Positions 40,879 to 50,722 of a DNA stretch of 64,000 nucleotides are shown one piece after another. Position numbers and translations under genes: made by a program. The DNA is taken from assembly GCF_004569295.1 (NCBI RefSeq), contig NZ_SPQC01000008.1, positions 1 through 64,000 on the forward strand, written 5' to 3'. Below the pieces are notes generated by a model. It was given only the letters and a program-made list of their open reading frames with translations. It made no database searches and was not told the DNA's origin. Position 1 is the first letter of the stretch. Each line of letters begins with the position of its first letter. This DNA comes from Rothia nasimurium. GTDB lineage: Bacteria; Actinomycetota; Actinomycetes; Actinomycetales; Micrococcaceae.

Positions 40879-41844
40879 GTGTCTTTTACTTTGCCGCTGA
40901 GCCAGCTGACTCCCCAGGAACTTGAGAACCTGCACACCGAGATTAACGGGTGGTATTTAGAGAACCGCCGTGACCTGCCCTGGCGCACCGGGAGCAATAC
41001 TCCCTGGGAGGTGATGGTCAGCGAGTTTATGCTGCAGCAGACTCCGGTTAAGCGGGTCTTGCCGGTCTGGGAGACCTGGTTAGAGCGCTGGCCCTCCCCC
41101 GCTGATTTGGCGGCTGAGGATTCGGGCGAGGCCGTGCGGGCCTGGGGACGCCTGGGCTACCCCCGCCGGGCGCTTCGCCTGCACGCTGCGGCTCAGGCTA
41201 TTGTTCAGCAGCACGATGGCCAGGTGCCGGGTAGTTACGAGGAGCTTTTGGCCTTACCCGGGGTGGGCTCATATACCGCGGCAGCTATATCTGTGTTTGC
41301 GTTTGGTGCAAGGGCCACGGTGATTGATACCAATATCCGTCGGGTTCACGCCCGCCTTATCTTGGGCAAGGCACTACCAGCTAAGGCGCTTACAGCTGCC
41401 GAAACCCGCTTAGCCGATGAGCTAATGCCCGCTGACCTGGCAGCGTCCTGCCTGTGGAATGTCTCGGTCATGGAGCTGGGAGCGCTCATCTGCACCGCTA
41501 AATCCCCGAGCTGCGAGCGCTGCCCGGTGGTGGATTCCTGTGCCTGGGTTACGGCAGGACGCCCCGAGGCCGACTATGTGCCTAAGGGCCAGGCCTGGGC
41601 CGGTACCGACCGCCAGCTGCGGGGTGCCATGATGGGCGTGCTGCGCGCCGCCCAGGAGCCGGTGCCGGCCCAGCTGCTGACCAGTGTAGGGCGGGCAGAT
41701 ATTGTTGTTCCCGAGGGCCTTGTTCCTGCTGTTGCGAAGCTGCGAGCACTCACTCCCCCGCCGGAGCAGATTGAGCGCTGCTTCTCGGGGCTCCTAGCGG
41801 ACGGCCTCGCCCGGCAGGTTGAGGGCGATAGGGTCAGTCTTTAA
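40879..41844 (+). CDS. mutY: A/G-specific adenine glycosylase
   Basis: Removes adenine paired with 8-oxoguanine. The HhH fold has SEFMLQQTPV (catalytic Glu 49), LPGVGSYTAAAI and VIDTNIRRVHARL with the catalytic Asp. The 4Fe-4S loop has four cysteines spaced 6-2-5 (CTAKSPSCERCPVVDSC). At 321 residues it lacks the full NUDIX-like C-terminal domain of E. coli MutY, as is usual in actinobacteria. Start GTG 40879; divergent from the membrane protein gene at 40792. Confidence 0.93.
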   Translation: MSFTLPLSQLTPQELENLHTEINGWYLENRRDLPWRTGSNTPWEVMVSEFMLQQTPVKRVLPVWETWLERWPSPADLAAEDSGEAVRAWGRLGYPRRALRLHAAAQAIVQQHDGQVPGSYEELLALPGVGSYTAAAISVFAFGARATVIDTNIRRVHARLILGKALPAKALTAAETRLADELMPADLAASCLWNVSVMELGALICTAKSPSCERCPVVDSCAWVTAGRPEADYVPKGQAWAGTDRQLRGAMMGVLRAAQEPVPAQLLTSVGRADIVVPEGLVPAVAKLRALTPPPEQIERCFSGLLADGLARQVEGDRVSL

Positions 41845-41851
41845 CCGAAGC

Positions 41852-42136
41852 TCACGGTCGTTGCACTGCCCAGAAAATCGCTACGAAGGGAATAACCACT
41901 CCGGCAATGAAGGAGAAGAAGTAGCCTCGCTTGAAGACCCCGTGCTGGCGGGGGTAGCGCACCCCGTGGGCATAAACACCAGCGGCTAGCACCAGCCACA
42001 GGGCTAGGGGCTGATTCACGAGCAAAAGCAGGAGCAGGGCCAGAGGGTAAACCCAGGTCGCAAAGAGGCCAGGTGCTGTCTGCAAAAAGGACCGGGCGCC
42101 CGTTCTCAGCCAGAACCGTACCGGGTACCTGCTCAA
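41852..42136 (-). CDS. Small membrane protein, 94 residues
   Basis: Two to three membrane spans: residues ~20-58 (LFATWVYPLALLLLLLVN and ALWLVLAAGVYAHG) and ~70-90 (YFFSFIAGVVIPFVAIFWAV), with a basic, proline-containing start MSRYPVRFWLRTGARS. No family is recognised. It starts four bases before the end of the interrupted gene upstream, suggesting an operon, and converges on mutY with seven bases between stops. Confidence 0.6.
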   Translation of the reverse strand: MSRYPVRFWLRTGARSFLQTAPGLFATWVYPLALLLLLLVNQPLALWLVLAAGVYAHGVRYPRQHGVFKRGYFFSFIAGVVIPFVAIFWAVQRP

Positions 42137-42139
42137 GGT

Positions 42140-42436
42140 CTAGTTGGGGACGCACGAGAGCTCTCCTTCCGCTGTACCCTCAGCGTCGAGGGTAAAAGCC
42201 ACGCATCGTTCGAAACCGTAGCTCGACAGGCCTCTACTGTTATTCACCATGCGACTAATAACCGTGCGGTATGGCTCGAGGGAATCCAGCTCATAGGCCA
42301 GTGAATAATCGGGGTTAGCAGGCGGGTCTGCGCGCATGTTAGGGCCCTCGTAGTCAACCGTGGTGGCGTCCTGCTGGTAGACGATGCCGGGTCACTTTTT
42401 CTGACGGTATGTTCCCTGCAAATCCTGACGATTCAT
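42140..42436 (-). pseudogene. Small gene interrupted by an in-frame TGA
   Basis: The frame starts at ATG 42436 after AAAGGTG and reads MNRQDLQGTYRQKK, then TGA (42394-42392), then PGIVYQQDATTVDYEGPN and on without a stop to 42140, 98 codons in all. The downstream part alone (ATG 42337, 65 residues) has no ribosome site. A single C-to-T change from CGA would create the stop. The C-terminal part ends FTLDAEGTAEGELSCVPN. No family is recognised. Readthrough or restart cannot be excluded. Confidence 0.5.
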
Positions 42437-42521
42437 GGTTCACACCTTTCAGAAGTTGTGAACTAGATTACCTTAAAGTCAGGCACATTCTAGACCTGTA
42501 TAAGGAAAACCTCCAGCTCCT

Positions 42522-43028
42522 CTAGATTTCCAGAATCATCCGGGTATTTCCTAGAGTATTGGGCTTCACCCGGGCAAGGTCAAGAAACTCAGCCACACCC
42601 TCATCGTGCGACCGCAGCAGCTCCATAAAAGTCTCAGAGTCAATCTGATCCTGGTTCTCCATCACCCTAAACCCCTGGCGCTTGAAGAAATCCACCTCAA
42701 AGGTCAGGCAAAAAACACTGGCAACACCCAGCCGCCGGGCCCGCTCCACCAGAGCGGCTACCAGGGCGTGCCCCACTCCCCGACCGCGCGCAACAGGAGC
42801 TGCCGCCAGCGTCCTAATTTCAGCGATGTTCTGCCACATCACGTGCAGAGCCCCGCAGCCGAGAACCTGCCCGGCAGCGTCCTCAACAATGAGGAACTCC
42901 TGGATAGCCTCATAGTAGGCCACGGCCTCTTTATCAAGCAGAATCCCCTCAAGCGCCAAGGGGCGCACCAGGGCTTGGATAGCGGGCACATCGTGCACGG
43001 TGGCGGGGCGGACGGTCACATCTGTCAT
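42522..43028 (-). CDS. argA: N-acetylglutamate synthase, GNAT type
   Basis: GNAT enzyme of 168 residues acetylating glutamate, the first step of arginine synthesis. The pattern CGALHVMWQNIAEIRTLA, acetyl-CoA loop ARGRGVGHAL and SVFCLTFEVDFFKRQGF are characteristic of the short N-acetylglutamate synthases of mycobacteria and relatives rather than of generic GNATs. Start ATG 43028. It is single, not within an arg operon. The other possibility is a different GNAT specificity. Confidence 0.8.
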   Translation of the reverse strand: MTDVTVRPATVHDVPAIQALVRPLALEGILLDKEAVAYYEAIQEFLIVEDAAGQVLGCGALHVMWQNIAEIRTLAAAPVARGRGVGHALVAALVERARRLGVASVFCLTFEVDFFKRQGFRVMENQDQIDSETFMELLRSHDEGVAEFLDLARVKPNTLGNTRMILEI

Positions 43029-43095
43029 TCCTCAAGGCTACTGCCCTGCCCACCCGGGGGCCAAAGCCCCGTGAGACGCAAAGCCACTTAAACAA

Positions 43096-43136
43096 TAAAT
43101 CAGCCCCGACCGCCAACCGGCGCGGGAGCTGATTTA
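43096..43136. terminator. Hairpin in the argA-clpC gap
   Basis: TAAATCAGC-CCCG (43096-43108) pairs with CGGG-AGCTGATTTA (about 43123-43136). It lies upstream of the argA start on the minus strand and may end a transcript arriving from clpC. Confidence 0.45.
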
Positions 43137-43385
43137 CATCATTACACACACATACACACAAGAGTCTTCTTGTCCTAAAGTTGCCCCACACACCGGGGCT
43201 TTATCGCTTCAGGGGCTCTGTCGAACCGTATGACTTAAGTATGGCAAGCCAGCCTTGAGCGCAAGCCTTAAAGAGCTGGGCGCAAGCTGAAAGGTTGGTC
43301 AAGCTTTGGTTACATTTTTGACCGCCCATCACAAAAGCATCACAGAACCAGCCAGCGCACCACAAAACTACCCGGTGCAGTATAA

Positions 43386-43428
43386 AGCCGCCTGCAACGT
43401 CCTTGGTATCAGGACGCTGCAGGCGGCT
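43386..43428 (-). terminator. Terminator of clpC
   Basis: AGCCGCCTGCAACGTCCT (43386-43403) pairs with AGGACGCTGCAGGCGGCT (43411-43428), with one mismatch, 19 bases after the clpC stop. On the minus strand it is followed by TTTATAC. Confidence 0.7.
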
Positions 43429-43446
43429 TGCGCTTGCAAAGGCGGC

Positions 43447-46065
43447 TTAGCGCTCGTCGGCCTCGCGGGCTTCTTCGGCCTCGAAACGCTGCTCGGCAGT
43501 CTCGTTAGCTACCTCGGCTTCGGGGATTGCGGGGAGTTCCTTCTCGTCCTCGCCAAAGGCCTTGTCGAAGGCCTCGGCGTCCAGGTCACCCAGGGGAGCT
43601 GACGAGAAGGTGAACTTGGCCAGGTCGCCCTCGCCCTCAACGTCCACGGTAATCTTCTCGCCGGACTTGATCTCACCGAAGAGGATTTTCTCAGACAGCG
43701 GGTCTTCCAGGTTGCGCTGCATCTCGCGGCGCAGCGGGCGGGCACCCATGGAGGGGTCGTAGCCCTTAGCCGCCATGAGAGCCTTAGCCTTATCGGTCAG
43801 CTCAATTGACATATCCTGCTCAGCCAGGCGCTTGGCCAGGCGGGCAACGAAGAGGTCAACAATCTGCAGAATCTCAGACTCGGAGAGCTGGGGGAAGACA
43901 ATGATGTCGTCCACGCGGTTGAGGAACTCGGGGCGGAAGTGCTCCTTGAGGGATTCCATCACGCGGCCCTGCATACGCTCGTAGGAGCCCTGGTCGTCGC
44001 CGACCTGCTGGAAGCCCACGGGCACACGGCGGGCCATTTCGCGGGAGCCCAGGTTGGTGGTCATGATGATGACGGTGTTCTTGAAGTCCACCACACGGCC
44101 CTGGGAGTCGGTCAGGCGGCCGTCTTCCAGAATCTGCAGCAGGGAGTTGAAGAGATCAGCGTGAGCCTTTTCGACCTCGTCAAAGAGCACAACGGAGAAG
44201 GGCTTGCGGCGGACCTTCTCGGTCAGCTGGCCGCCCTCCTCGTAACCAACATAGCCGGGAGGGGCACCGAAGAGGCGAGACACAGTGTGCTTCTCCTGGT
44301 ACTCCGACATGTCCAGGGTGATGAGGGCGTCCTCGTCACCAAAGAGGAACTCAGCCAGGGCCTTAGCCAGCTCGGTCTTACCGACGCCGGTGGGTCCGGC
44401 GAAGATGAAGGAGCCGCCAGGACGCTTGGGGTCCTTGAGGCCCGCACGGGTACGGCGGATTGAACGGGAGAGAGCCTTGATAGCGTTCTCCTGGCCAATG
44501 ACGCGCTTGTGCAGCTCCTCTTCCATCTTGAGCAGACGGCCGGACTCTTCCTCAGTGATCTTGTAGACCGGAACACCGGTGGAGAAGGCAAGGACGTCGG
44601 CGATAACCTCGGGGGTCACCTCACCGAAGGCGTCGCCGGCGTTGCGCCACTGCTGCTCAGCCTCTTCCTTCTCAGCAGCCAGCTTCTGCTCCTTATCGCG
44701 CAGGTCAGCTGCCTTCTCGAACTCGTTAGCCGCAATGGCTTCTTCCTTCTCGCCCTTGAGCTTGGCGATGCGCTCTTCGAGCACCTTAATTTCAGGCGGA
44801 GCAGTCATGCGCTTGATACGCAGGCGGGCACCGGCCTCGTCAATCAGGTCAACGGCCTTATCGGGCAGGAAACGATCAGAGATGTAGCGGTGGGCCAGGT
44901 TAACGGCGGTTTCCAGAGCCTCATCTGAGATGGTCACGCGGTGGTGGGCTTCGTACTTATCGCGCAGGCCCTTGAGAATCTCAACAGCCAGCTCGGGGCT
45001 GGGCTCATCGACCTGGATGGGCTGGAAACGACGTTCCAGGGCGGGGTCCTTCTCAATGTGCTTGCGGTACTCATCGAGAGTGGTTGCACCGATGGTCTGC
45101 AGCTCACCGCGGGCCAGCATGGGCTTCAGGATTAAGGCAGCGTCGATAGCGCCCTCAGCGGCACCTGCACCGACCAGGGTGTGAATCTCATCGATGAAGA
45201 GGATGATGTCGCCGCGGTTGCGGATTTCCTTCAGCACCTTCTTCATGCGCTCTTCGAAGTCACCGCGGTAGCGGGAACCGGCCACCATGGAACCCAGGTC
45301 CAGGGTGTAAAGGTGCTTGTCCTTCAAGGTTTCGGGCACATCACCGTGCACAATCGCCTGGGCCAGACCCTCAGCAACGGCGGTCTTACCCACACCGGGC
45401 TCACCAATCAGCACGGGGTTGTTCTTGGTGCGGCGAGAGAGCACCTGCATAACGCGCTCCATCTCCTTATGGCGACCAATCACGGGGTCAAGCTTGCCCT
45501 CGCGCGCCGCAGCCGTGAGGTTGCGTCCGAACTGGTCAAGAATGGCAGACCCAGCCGGGGTGCCCTCGCGGGAGTTACCCGCACCCACACCGGCGGTCTC
45601 CTTACCGCCCTCACCGTTGTTGTTGCCAGGGTAGCCAGAAATCAGGTCCATCACGGTCTGACGAACCTTAGCGGGCTCAGCGCCCAGCTTGGTCAGGATC
45701 TGGTTGCCCACACCCTCGTTGGCGCGCACCATACCCAGCAGGATGTGCTCGGTACCGATGTAGCCGTGGTTCAGCTGGATAGCCTCGCGCATCGACAGCT
45801 CAAGAACCTTCTTAGCACGCGGGGTAAAGGGAATATGACCGCTGGACGCCTGGGGGCCAGAACCGATGATATCCTGCACCTGGTCACGCACAGCAGTGAG
45901 GTTAATACCGAGCGACTCAAGAGCGCGAGCCGCAATACCCTCACCCTCGTGAATCAGACCGAGCAAAATGTGTTCGGTGCCGATGTAGTTGTGGTTCAGC
46001 ATGCGTGCTTCTTCTTGAGCAAGCACGATGACGCGGCGGGCGCGGTCGGTAAACCGTTCAAACAT
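43447..46065 (-). CDS. clpC: ATP-dependent Clp protease ATPase subunit ClpC
   Basis: Hsp100 unfoldase of 872 residues that feeds proteins to ClpP. Order: two Clp-N repeats ([37 protein letters not shown] motif), AAA1 with [15 protein letters not shown] near 215, a UVR-containing middle region, AAA2 with [17 protein letters not shown] near 555, and the C-terminal D2 domain. ATG 46065 follows AAGGAG. A CCGCA-CC-TGCGG palindrome at 46114-46125 lies in the promoter region and may be a regulator site, unproven. Confidence 0.95.
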   Translation of the reverse strand: MFERFTDRARRVIVLAQEEARMLNHNYIGTEHILLGLIHEGEGIAARALESLGINLTAVRDQVQDIIGSGPQASSGHIPFTPRAKKVLELSMREAIQLNHGYIGTEHILLGMVRANEGVGNQILTKLGAEPAKVRQTVMDLISGYPGNNNGEGGKETAGVGAGNSREGTPAGSAILDQFGRNLTAAAREGKLDPVIGRHKEMERVMQVLSRRTKNNPVLIGEPGVGKTAVAEGLAQAIVHGDVPETLKDKHLYTLDLGSMVAGSRYRGDFEERMKKVLKEIRNRGDIILFIDEIHTLVGAGAAEGAIDAALILKPMLARGELQTIGATTLDEYRKHIEKDPALERRFQPIQVDEPSPELAVEILKGLRDKYEAHHRVTISDEALETAVNLAHRYISDRFLPDKAVDLIDEAGARLRIKRMTAPPEIKVLEERIAKLKGEKEEAIAANEFEKAADLRDKEQKLAAEKEEAEQQWRNAGDAFGEVTPEVIADVLAFSTGVPVYKITEEESGRLLKMEEELHKRVIGQENAIKALSRSIRRTRAGLKDPKRPGGSFIFAGPTGVGKTELAKALAEFLFGDEDALITLDMSEYQEKHTVSRLFGAPPGYVGYEEGGQLTEKVRRKPFSVVLFDEVEKAHADLFNSLLQILEDGRLTDSQGRVVDFKNTVIIMTTNLGSREMARRVPVGFQQVGDDQGSYERMQGRVMESLKEHFRPEFLNRVDDIIVFPQLSESEILQIVDLFVARLAKRLAEQDMSIELTDKAKALMAAKGYDPSMGARPLRREMQRNLEDPLSEKILFGEIKSGEKITVDVEGEGDLAKFTFSSAPLGDLDAEAFDKAFGEDEKELPAIPEAEVANETAEQRFEAEEAREADER

Positions 46066-46335
46066 TGAACACTCCTTGGAAACTTACTATTACCCAAAAG
46101 ATTACGCGCGTTTCCGCACCTGCGGGGCCCTGTTCGCCACGGAATGAATGGTGTTCGCAGGGAGGGAAAGCTCCCGCGTCTCATGCCGCTAAGAGGGCTG
46201 GCATTGAGTCAGCTGCGTAGCTCTAAGGTTGCTCTACTTTTTGCCTAGATACACCTCTATATTTACCGACCAAAGGTGCCTGGAATTTATCTATCATTTC
46301 CTCCGTGCCTGCACTTTATAGGCTGCTTATAAGTA
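46066..46335. other. clpC upstream region
   Basis: Gene-free promoter region of clpC (minus strand). It contains a perfect CCGCA-CC-TGCGG palindrome at 46114-46125. No ORF with a start signal is present. Confidence 0.45.
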
Positions 46336-46370
46336 ATGAGGCGGAACCCGCTCATCGGGTTCCGCCTCAT
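46336..46370 (-). terminator. Terminator of lsr2
   Basis: ATGAGGCGGAACCCG (46336-46350) pairs perfectly with CGGGTTCCGCCTCAT (46356-46370). It lies 21 bases after the lsr2 stop codon. Confidence 0.7.
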
Positions 46371-46390
46371 AAAGACAAGAAGAAGATTAT

Positions 46391-46735
46391 TTACTTGCTT
46401 TCTTTGCCCATAGCTGCGTAGTAGGCGTCCTGAATATGCTGCTGAATACGGCCGCGGTTGGAAACCTCGTGGCCATTTTCCTGGGCCCACTTACGGATTT
46501 CAGCGATTTCGGGGTTGCGCTTAGCGGTGGTGCGTGAGCCTGCGGGGCGGCCGGGAGTGCGCTGGACGCGACGGGCCTTAGCGGCGAAAGGACGGATGGC
46601 GTCGCGCAGGCGGGCAGCGTTAGCGCTAGAAAGATCGATTTCGAACTGGCCGCCGTCGAGACCGAAACGTACGGTTTCTTCTGCGGGGCCGCCGTCGAGA
46701 TCGTCTTCAAGAATAATCTTGACCTTCTGAGCCAT
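46391..46735 (-). CDS. lsr2: Nucleoid-associated protein Lsr2
   Basis: Protein of 114 residues, the H-NS-like silencer of actinobacteria that binds AT-rich DNA such as acquired elements. The N-terminal dimerisation part reads AQKVKIILEDDLDGGPAEE and VRFGLDGGQFEIDLS; the AT-hook-like DNA-binding part has the family RGR motif in NRGRIQQHI preceded by IRKWAQENG. ATG 46735 follows AAGGAGA. It may well silence the 26-kb element in this window. Confidence 0.95.
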   Translation of the reverse strand: MAQKVKIILEDDLDGGPAEETVRFGLDGGQFEIDLSSANAARLRDAIRPFAAKARRVQRTPGRPAGSRTTAKRNPEIAEIRKWAQENGHEVSNRGRIQQHIQDAYYAAMGKESK

Positions 46736-46936
46736 TATTTTCTCCTTGGATGAGGCTGTTTGGGGAATATGAACTCAACCGCGTTTTTGGGTAGGGAGAC
46801 GTATAGGGAATATCCGCCTTCTACCCCTTTTCTGTGGGGTACGCAATCAAGTTAGTCACCCTTGATGACTAAAATAAATAGTACATATTCTTTTCTCAAA
46901 AAGGAAATAAGTCACGCTTTAGAGAACAAAAAAGTT

Positions 46937-47134
46937 TTATTTAGTTTCTGATGTTCCAAAAGGGTCCCGGGTTCCGTCCGCGTTTTTTACAGAGCGGTAC
47001 CAGGCTTCGGCGTCCTTTTCGGTATCCTGCCGGGCGGCACGCTCTGTGCTGTCAGCGCGGTTCATCCAGCGCAAAATAAAATAAAGAACCAGGCCCGCAC
47101 CAATTGAGGGAACCAGGCCAATCAGGAATTCCAT
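46937..47134 (-). CDS. Small membrane protein, 65 residues
   Basis: One membrane span at the N-terminus (MEFLIGLVPSIGAGLVLYFILRW), then a charged cytosolic tail (DSTERAARQDTEKDAEAWY). Similar small proteins sit downstream of lysS in Micrococcaceae. ATG 47134 has a purine-rich AAGGTAAGGA upstream. Function unknown. Confidence 0.7.
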   Translation of the reverse strand: MEFLIGLVPSIGAGLVLYFILRWMNRADSTERAARQDTEKDAEAWYRSVKNADGTRDPFGTSETK

Positions 47135-47195
47135 CTCTTCCTTACCTTTCGTGGGTTTATGCTCCCTCCAATCTACCCCAGATAACTGGCAAAAA

Positions 47196-47224
47196 AGCCC
47201 GCCTGGCAGGCTACCAGGCGGGCT
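47196..47224 (-). terminator. Terminator of lysS
   Basis: AGCCCGCCTGG (47196-47206) pairs with CCAGGCGGGCT (47214-47224), and on the minus strand TTTTTT follows. It lies 20 bases after the lysS stop codon. Confidence 0.75.
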
Positions 47225-47243
47225 AGAGGGGCGTAAGGACGCT

Positions 47244-48764
47244 TTACTCGGCTTCGGGCTTCATGAGCGGGAAGAGGATGGTTTCGCGGATACCTACGCC
47301 GGTGAAGAGCATAATCAGGCGGTCGATACCCAGGCCCAGGCCACCCATGGGGGGAGCACCGTATTCGAGGGCGCGCAGGAAGTCGTCGTCGAGCTGCATG
47401 GCTTCGTCGTCGCCGCCTGCTGCCAGCTTGGACTGCTCGGTCAGGCGCTCACGCTGGATTACGGGGTCGATGAGCTCGGAGAAGGCTGTGCCTCGCTCCA
47501 TACCGCCGATGATGAGGTCCCAGGCCTCGATGAGGTTGGCCTCGGAGCGGTGTTGGCGGGCCAGCGGCTGGGCTGAGGGCGGGTAGTCGTAGACGAAGGT
47601 GGGGTTGATGAGGGTGGGTTCAACGATTTCACCGAAGAGCTCAACAACCAGCTTCTCGGCGTCCCACTTGGGGTCAACGGGGACCTCGTGCTTCTCGGCG
47701 ATAGCGCGCAGTTCTTCTGCGGTGGTGGCGGGGGTAATCTCAACGCCCACGGCCTCGGACAGGCCGGGGTAGACGCCCAGCCACTTCCATTCGCCGCTGA
47801 GGTCGATGGTACCGGCTTCGGTTTCAATCTGGTGCACGCCCACAGCGTCGGCGCAGGCCATGACGATTTCCTGCATGCGCTTGGCCATAACGAACTGGTC
47901 GGCGTAGGCCTCGTAGCATTCCAGGGTAGTGAATTCGGGGCTGTGGGTGGAGTCTACGCCCTCGTTGCGGAAGACACGGCCAATTTCGTAGACACGTTCC
48001 AGACCTCCCACCTCAGCACGCTTGAGGAAAAGCTCAGTGGCGATGCGCAGGGTCATGGGCTGGTCAAAAGCGTTCAGGTGGGTTTCGAAGGGGCGGGCTG
48101 CCGCACCACCGTGAATGAGCTGCAGGATGGGGGTTTCCAGCTCGATGTAGCCGTGGTCGTTCAGCACGTTGCGCACGGTCTGGGTAATCTTGGCGCGCTT
48201 GATGACCAGGTCGCGGGCTTCATCGCGCACCATCAGGTCGAGGTAGCGCTGGCGGACGCGGGTCTCTTCGTTCAAGTCGGAGTGCAGGTTGGGCATGGGG
48301 CGCAGGGCCTTGGATGCCATCTGCCATTCGTCCGCCATGATGGAGAGCTCGCCGCGGCGGGACGAGATAACCTCGCCCTTGACGAAGACGTGGTCGCCCA
48401 GGTCAACCAGGGCCTTCCAGTCAGCCAGGGATTCTTCGCCCACGCTGGCCAGTGAAATCATGGCCTGGATGCGGGTGCCGTTACCCTGCTGCAGGGAGGC
48501 AAAGCAGAGCTTGCCGGTGTTGCGGACGAAGACGACGCGTCCGGCCACACCAACGATGTCGCCGGTGGTCTGGTCTGCTTCGAGCTTGCCGTCGTACTTC
48601 TCACGGATTTCGGTGATGGTGTGGGTGACGGGGACGCCCACGGGGTAAGCTTCACGGCCAGATTCGAGCAGCTTGGCGCGCTTTTCGAGGCGAATCTGCA
48701 TCTGCTCTGAGACGCCGTGGTCGAAGGCGGTGGTTTCGGCGGGAGTGTTGCCCTGTTCAGTCAA
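47244..48764 (-). CDS. lysS: Lysyl-tRNA synthetase, class II
   Basis: Protein of 506 residues charging tRNA-Lys. N-terminal OB anticodon-binding domain (GDIVGVAGRVVFVRNTGKL), then the class II core: motif 2 FRNEGVDSTHSPEFTTLE and motif 3 GLGLGIDRLIML. It lies downstream of panC in the same direction, the usual actinobacterial position at the end of the folate/pantothenate cluster. Confidence 0.95.
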   Translation of the reverse strand: MTEQGNTPAETTAFDHGVSEQMQIRLEKRAKLLESGREAYPVGVPVTHTITEIREKYDGKLEADQTTGDIVGVAGRVVFVRNTGKLCFASLQQGNGTRIQAMISLASVGEESLADWKALVDLGDHVFVKGEVISSRRGELSIMADEWQMASKALRPMPNLHSDLNEETRVRQRYLDLMVRDEARDLVIKRAKITQTVRNVLNDHGYIELETPILQLIHGGAAARPFETHLNAFDQPMTLRIATELFLKRAEVGGLERVYEIGRVFRNEGVDSTHSPEFTTLECYEAYADQFVMAKRMQEIVMACADAVGVHQIETEAGTIDLSGEWKWLGVYPGLSEAVGVEITPATTAEELRAIAEKHEVPVDPKWDAEKLVVELFGEIVEPTLINPTFVYDYPPSAQPLARQHRSEANLIEAWDLIIGGMERGTAFSELIDPVIQRERLTEQSKLAAGGDDEAMQLDDDFLRALEYGAPPMGGLGLGIDRLIMLFTGVGIRETILFPLMKPEAE

Positions 48765-48798
48765 TGATGTACCTGTTCTTAGGTTGGGTATAGAGGTC

Positions 48799-49719
48799 TT
48801 AGTTGATTTCCATGTTATCGATGAGGCGGGTGGAGCCTACGTAGGCTGCCACGAGCGCTAGCACACGTGCCTGTTCGCTCTGGGGGGCCTCAAAGGTGTC
48901 GGTATCGACGACTTCGAGGTAGTCCAGGCGCACTCCTTCGGTGCTGTCGATGGTGGTACGGGCCTGGGCGACGTCCTCTGCGCTCAACCTGCCGGTGATG
49001 TACTTTTCGCGCAGGGTTGCCAGGGTGCGGGAAAGCACCAGGGCCGCTTCGCGTTCTTCAGCGCTCAGGTACTGGTTGCGCGATGAGAGGGCAAGGCCGT
49101 CGTCCGCACGTACCACGGGCACAGGCTTGATGGTTACCTCGTGGTTCAAGTCCTTAACCATGCGCTGAATGAGGGCCAGCTGCTGGGCGTCCTTCTGCCC
49201 GAAGTAAGCGTTAAGGGTACCTTCCCCTACCAGGGGCTTCAGAATGTTGAAGAACTTATTGACCACGGTCAGTACGCCGTCGAAGTGGCCAGGGCGGGTC
49301 TTGCCCTCGAAGAGGGTGCCCAGCTTGCCTGAGACAACGGTGATTTTGGGGTCGCCACCGGGGTACATTTCTTCAACGGTGGGGGCGAAGATGACGTCGA
49401 CGCCTGCTTCGGTCGCCAGGGCGGCGTCCGCTTCAAGAGTGCGGGGGTAGCGGTCGTAGTCTTCGTTGGGCCCGAACTGGAGGGGGTTCACGAAGATAGA
49501 GAGCACCACAACATCGTTCTGTTCGCGGGCACGGCGAATCAGGGTGGCGTGCCCGTCGTGCAGGGCGCCCATGGTGGCTACGTAGCCTACGGTGAGGGGT
49601 TTCTCTGCGGCGGGGGTTTCACCGGTGTCTCGGCGGCGGCTGGCGGTGGTGGTGAGGGCCAGGAGCATTTCGTTGCCGAGGTCGGTGATGGTGTGTGCGA
49701 TAGGGGCTTGACTCGTCAC
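48799..49719 (-). CDS. panC: Pantothenate synthetase
   Basis: Protein of 306 residues joining pantoate and beta-alanine. The nucleotidyl-transferase motifs are MGALHDGHATLIRRA and SIFVNPLQFGPNEDYDRYPR; SSRNQYLS is the second signature. It begins with a ~30-residue extension before the core. It follows the DUF2520 gene by 39 bases and precedes lysS by 34 bases, probably in one operon. Confidence 0.95.
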   Translation of the reverse strand: MTSQAPIAHTITDLGNEMLLALTTTASRRRDTGETPAAEKPLTVGYVATMGALHDGHATLIRRAREQNDVVVLSIFVNPLQFGPNEDYDRYPRTLEADAALATEAGVDVIFAPTVEEMYPGGDPKITVVSGKLGTLFEGKTRPGHFDGVLTVVNKFFNILKPLVGEGTLNAYFGQKDAQQLALIQRMVKDLNHEVTIKPVPVVRADDGLALSSRNQYLSAEEREAALVLSRTLATLREKYITGRLSAEDVAQARTTIDSTEGVRLDYLEVVDTDTFEAPQSEQARVLALVAAYVGSTRLIDNMEIN

Positions 49720-49758
49720 GGTGGTGAGGGGTCCTTTCGTGTTTTGCGCCCTCCCAGT

Positions 49759-50661
49759 TTACCCGGCGAGCGCTTGAAGCACAGCATGGTAGCTCTCATC
49801 GGTGAGGGCCCCGCGGCTGTGGGCGCGTTCGGCGGTGGCGCGGGCGAGGGCCAGGTAGGCGGCCTTGATGTCGTCTGCGTTTTCTTCGAGGGCGTAGCTG
49901 GCGAGGGTTTGGGCGTGGGCGGCTACGGTGTGGGCGTCTCCGCGGGCTACGGGGCCGGTGAGGACGCTATCGCCGTTGGCGAGGGCGTTGTCGAGGGAGG
50001 CTCTCAGCAGCGGTTCGATGTAGCGGGCCGGGTTCTCGATGCCGATGGAGGCCAGGATTTGGAGGGCCTGGCCGGTGATGGTGACCAGGTGGTTGGAGCC
50101 GTGGGCGAGGGCTGCGTGGTAGAGGGGGCGGTCGCCTTCGGCGATGAGGACGGGTTCCCCGCCCATTTCGACGACCAGTGCCTGGGCGATGGGAGTGAAG
50201 GGAGCTGGGCCGGTGACGCCGAAGCTGGTGTTGGCGAGGCGGGGCAGGTCGAGGGAGAGGCCGGTGAAGGTCATGGCCGGGTGGATGGCTAGGCCGATGG
50301 CGCCCTGGGCGGTAGCCGGGGCTAGGACGCCGACGCCGTGGCGTCCTGAGGTGTGGATAAGAATTTGCCCGGGCCGCCAGCCGTCGGTTTCGGCGATACC
50401 TTTGACCAGATCGGGTAGGGCGTCGTCGGGTACGGCCAGGAGCACTACTTCGCTGGTGGTAATGATCTCGGGAATGGTGGTGACGTGGACGCCGGGGAGC
50501 AGGGCTTCGGCTCGGGTGCGGGAGGCTTCTGAGACAGCGTGGACGCCGGTAATCAGGTGCCCGGCGGCTCGGAGGGCTGCACCGAGTACGACCCCTACCT
50601 TACCTGCTGAAATCACGCCGACACCCAGGCGGGCGGGCTTAAGGTGGTTGGTGCTCTGCAT
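49759..50661 (-). CDS. Rossmann-fold DUF2520 protein, oxidoreductase-like
   Basis: Protein of 300 residues: N-terminal NAD(P)-binding fold (GVGVISAGKVGVVLGAAL) with LLAVPDDALPDLVKG, then a helical DUF2520 domain (HPAMTFTGLSLDLPRL and AALAHGSNHLVTITGQAL). It is often fused or adjacent to panC in actinobacteria, so a role as ketopantoate reductase in pantothenate synthesis is suspected, not proven. ATG 50661. Confidence 0.8.
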   Translation of the reverse strand: MQSTNHLKPARLGVGVISAGKVGVVLGAALRAAGHLITGVHAVSEASRTRAEALLPGVHVTTIPEIITTSEVVLLAVPDDALPDLVKGIAETDGWRPGQILIHTSGRHGVGVLAPATAQGAIGLAIHPAMTFTGLSLDLPRLANTSFGVTGPAPFTPIAQALVVEMGGEPVLIAEGDRPLYHAALAHGSNHLVTITGQALQILASIGIENPARYIEPLLRASLDNALANGDSVLTGPVARGDAHTVAAHAQTLASYALEENADDIKAAYLALARATAERAHSRGALTDESYHAVLQALAG

Positions 50662-50722
50662 GGGGCCCTTTCTATCTGCGTCATGCCTGCTTAGTTTACC
50701 GGGGCACCGTGCTGCTCATTCC

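Larger units (their letters stand above)
43029..43446. other. Intergenic region with two hairpins
   Basis: About 420 bases between argA and the end of clpC. It holds the hairpins at 43096-43136 and 43386-43428; no gene with a start signal was found. Confidence 0.5.

Noticed and set aside
42392..42394. TGA as a selenocysteine codon
   Set aside because: No selenoprotein family match, no visible SECIS-like hairpin just after it, and the flanking residues do not resemble a redox motif.
45181..46068. Long open frame on the plus strand opposite clpC
   Set aside because: It is the mirror of a high-GC conserved gene; ClpC motifs on the minus strand leave no doubt.
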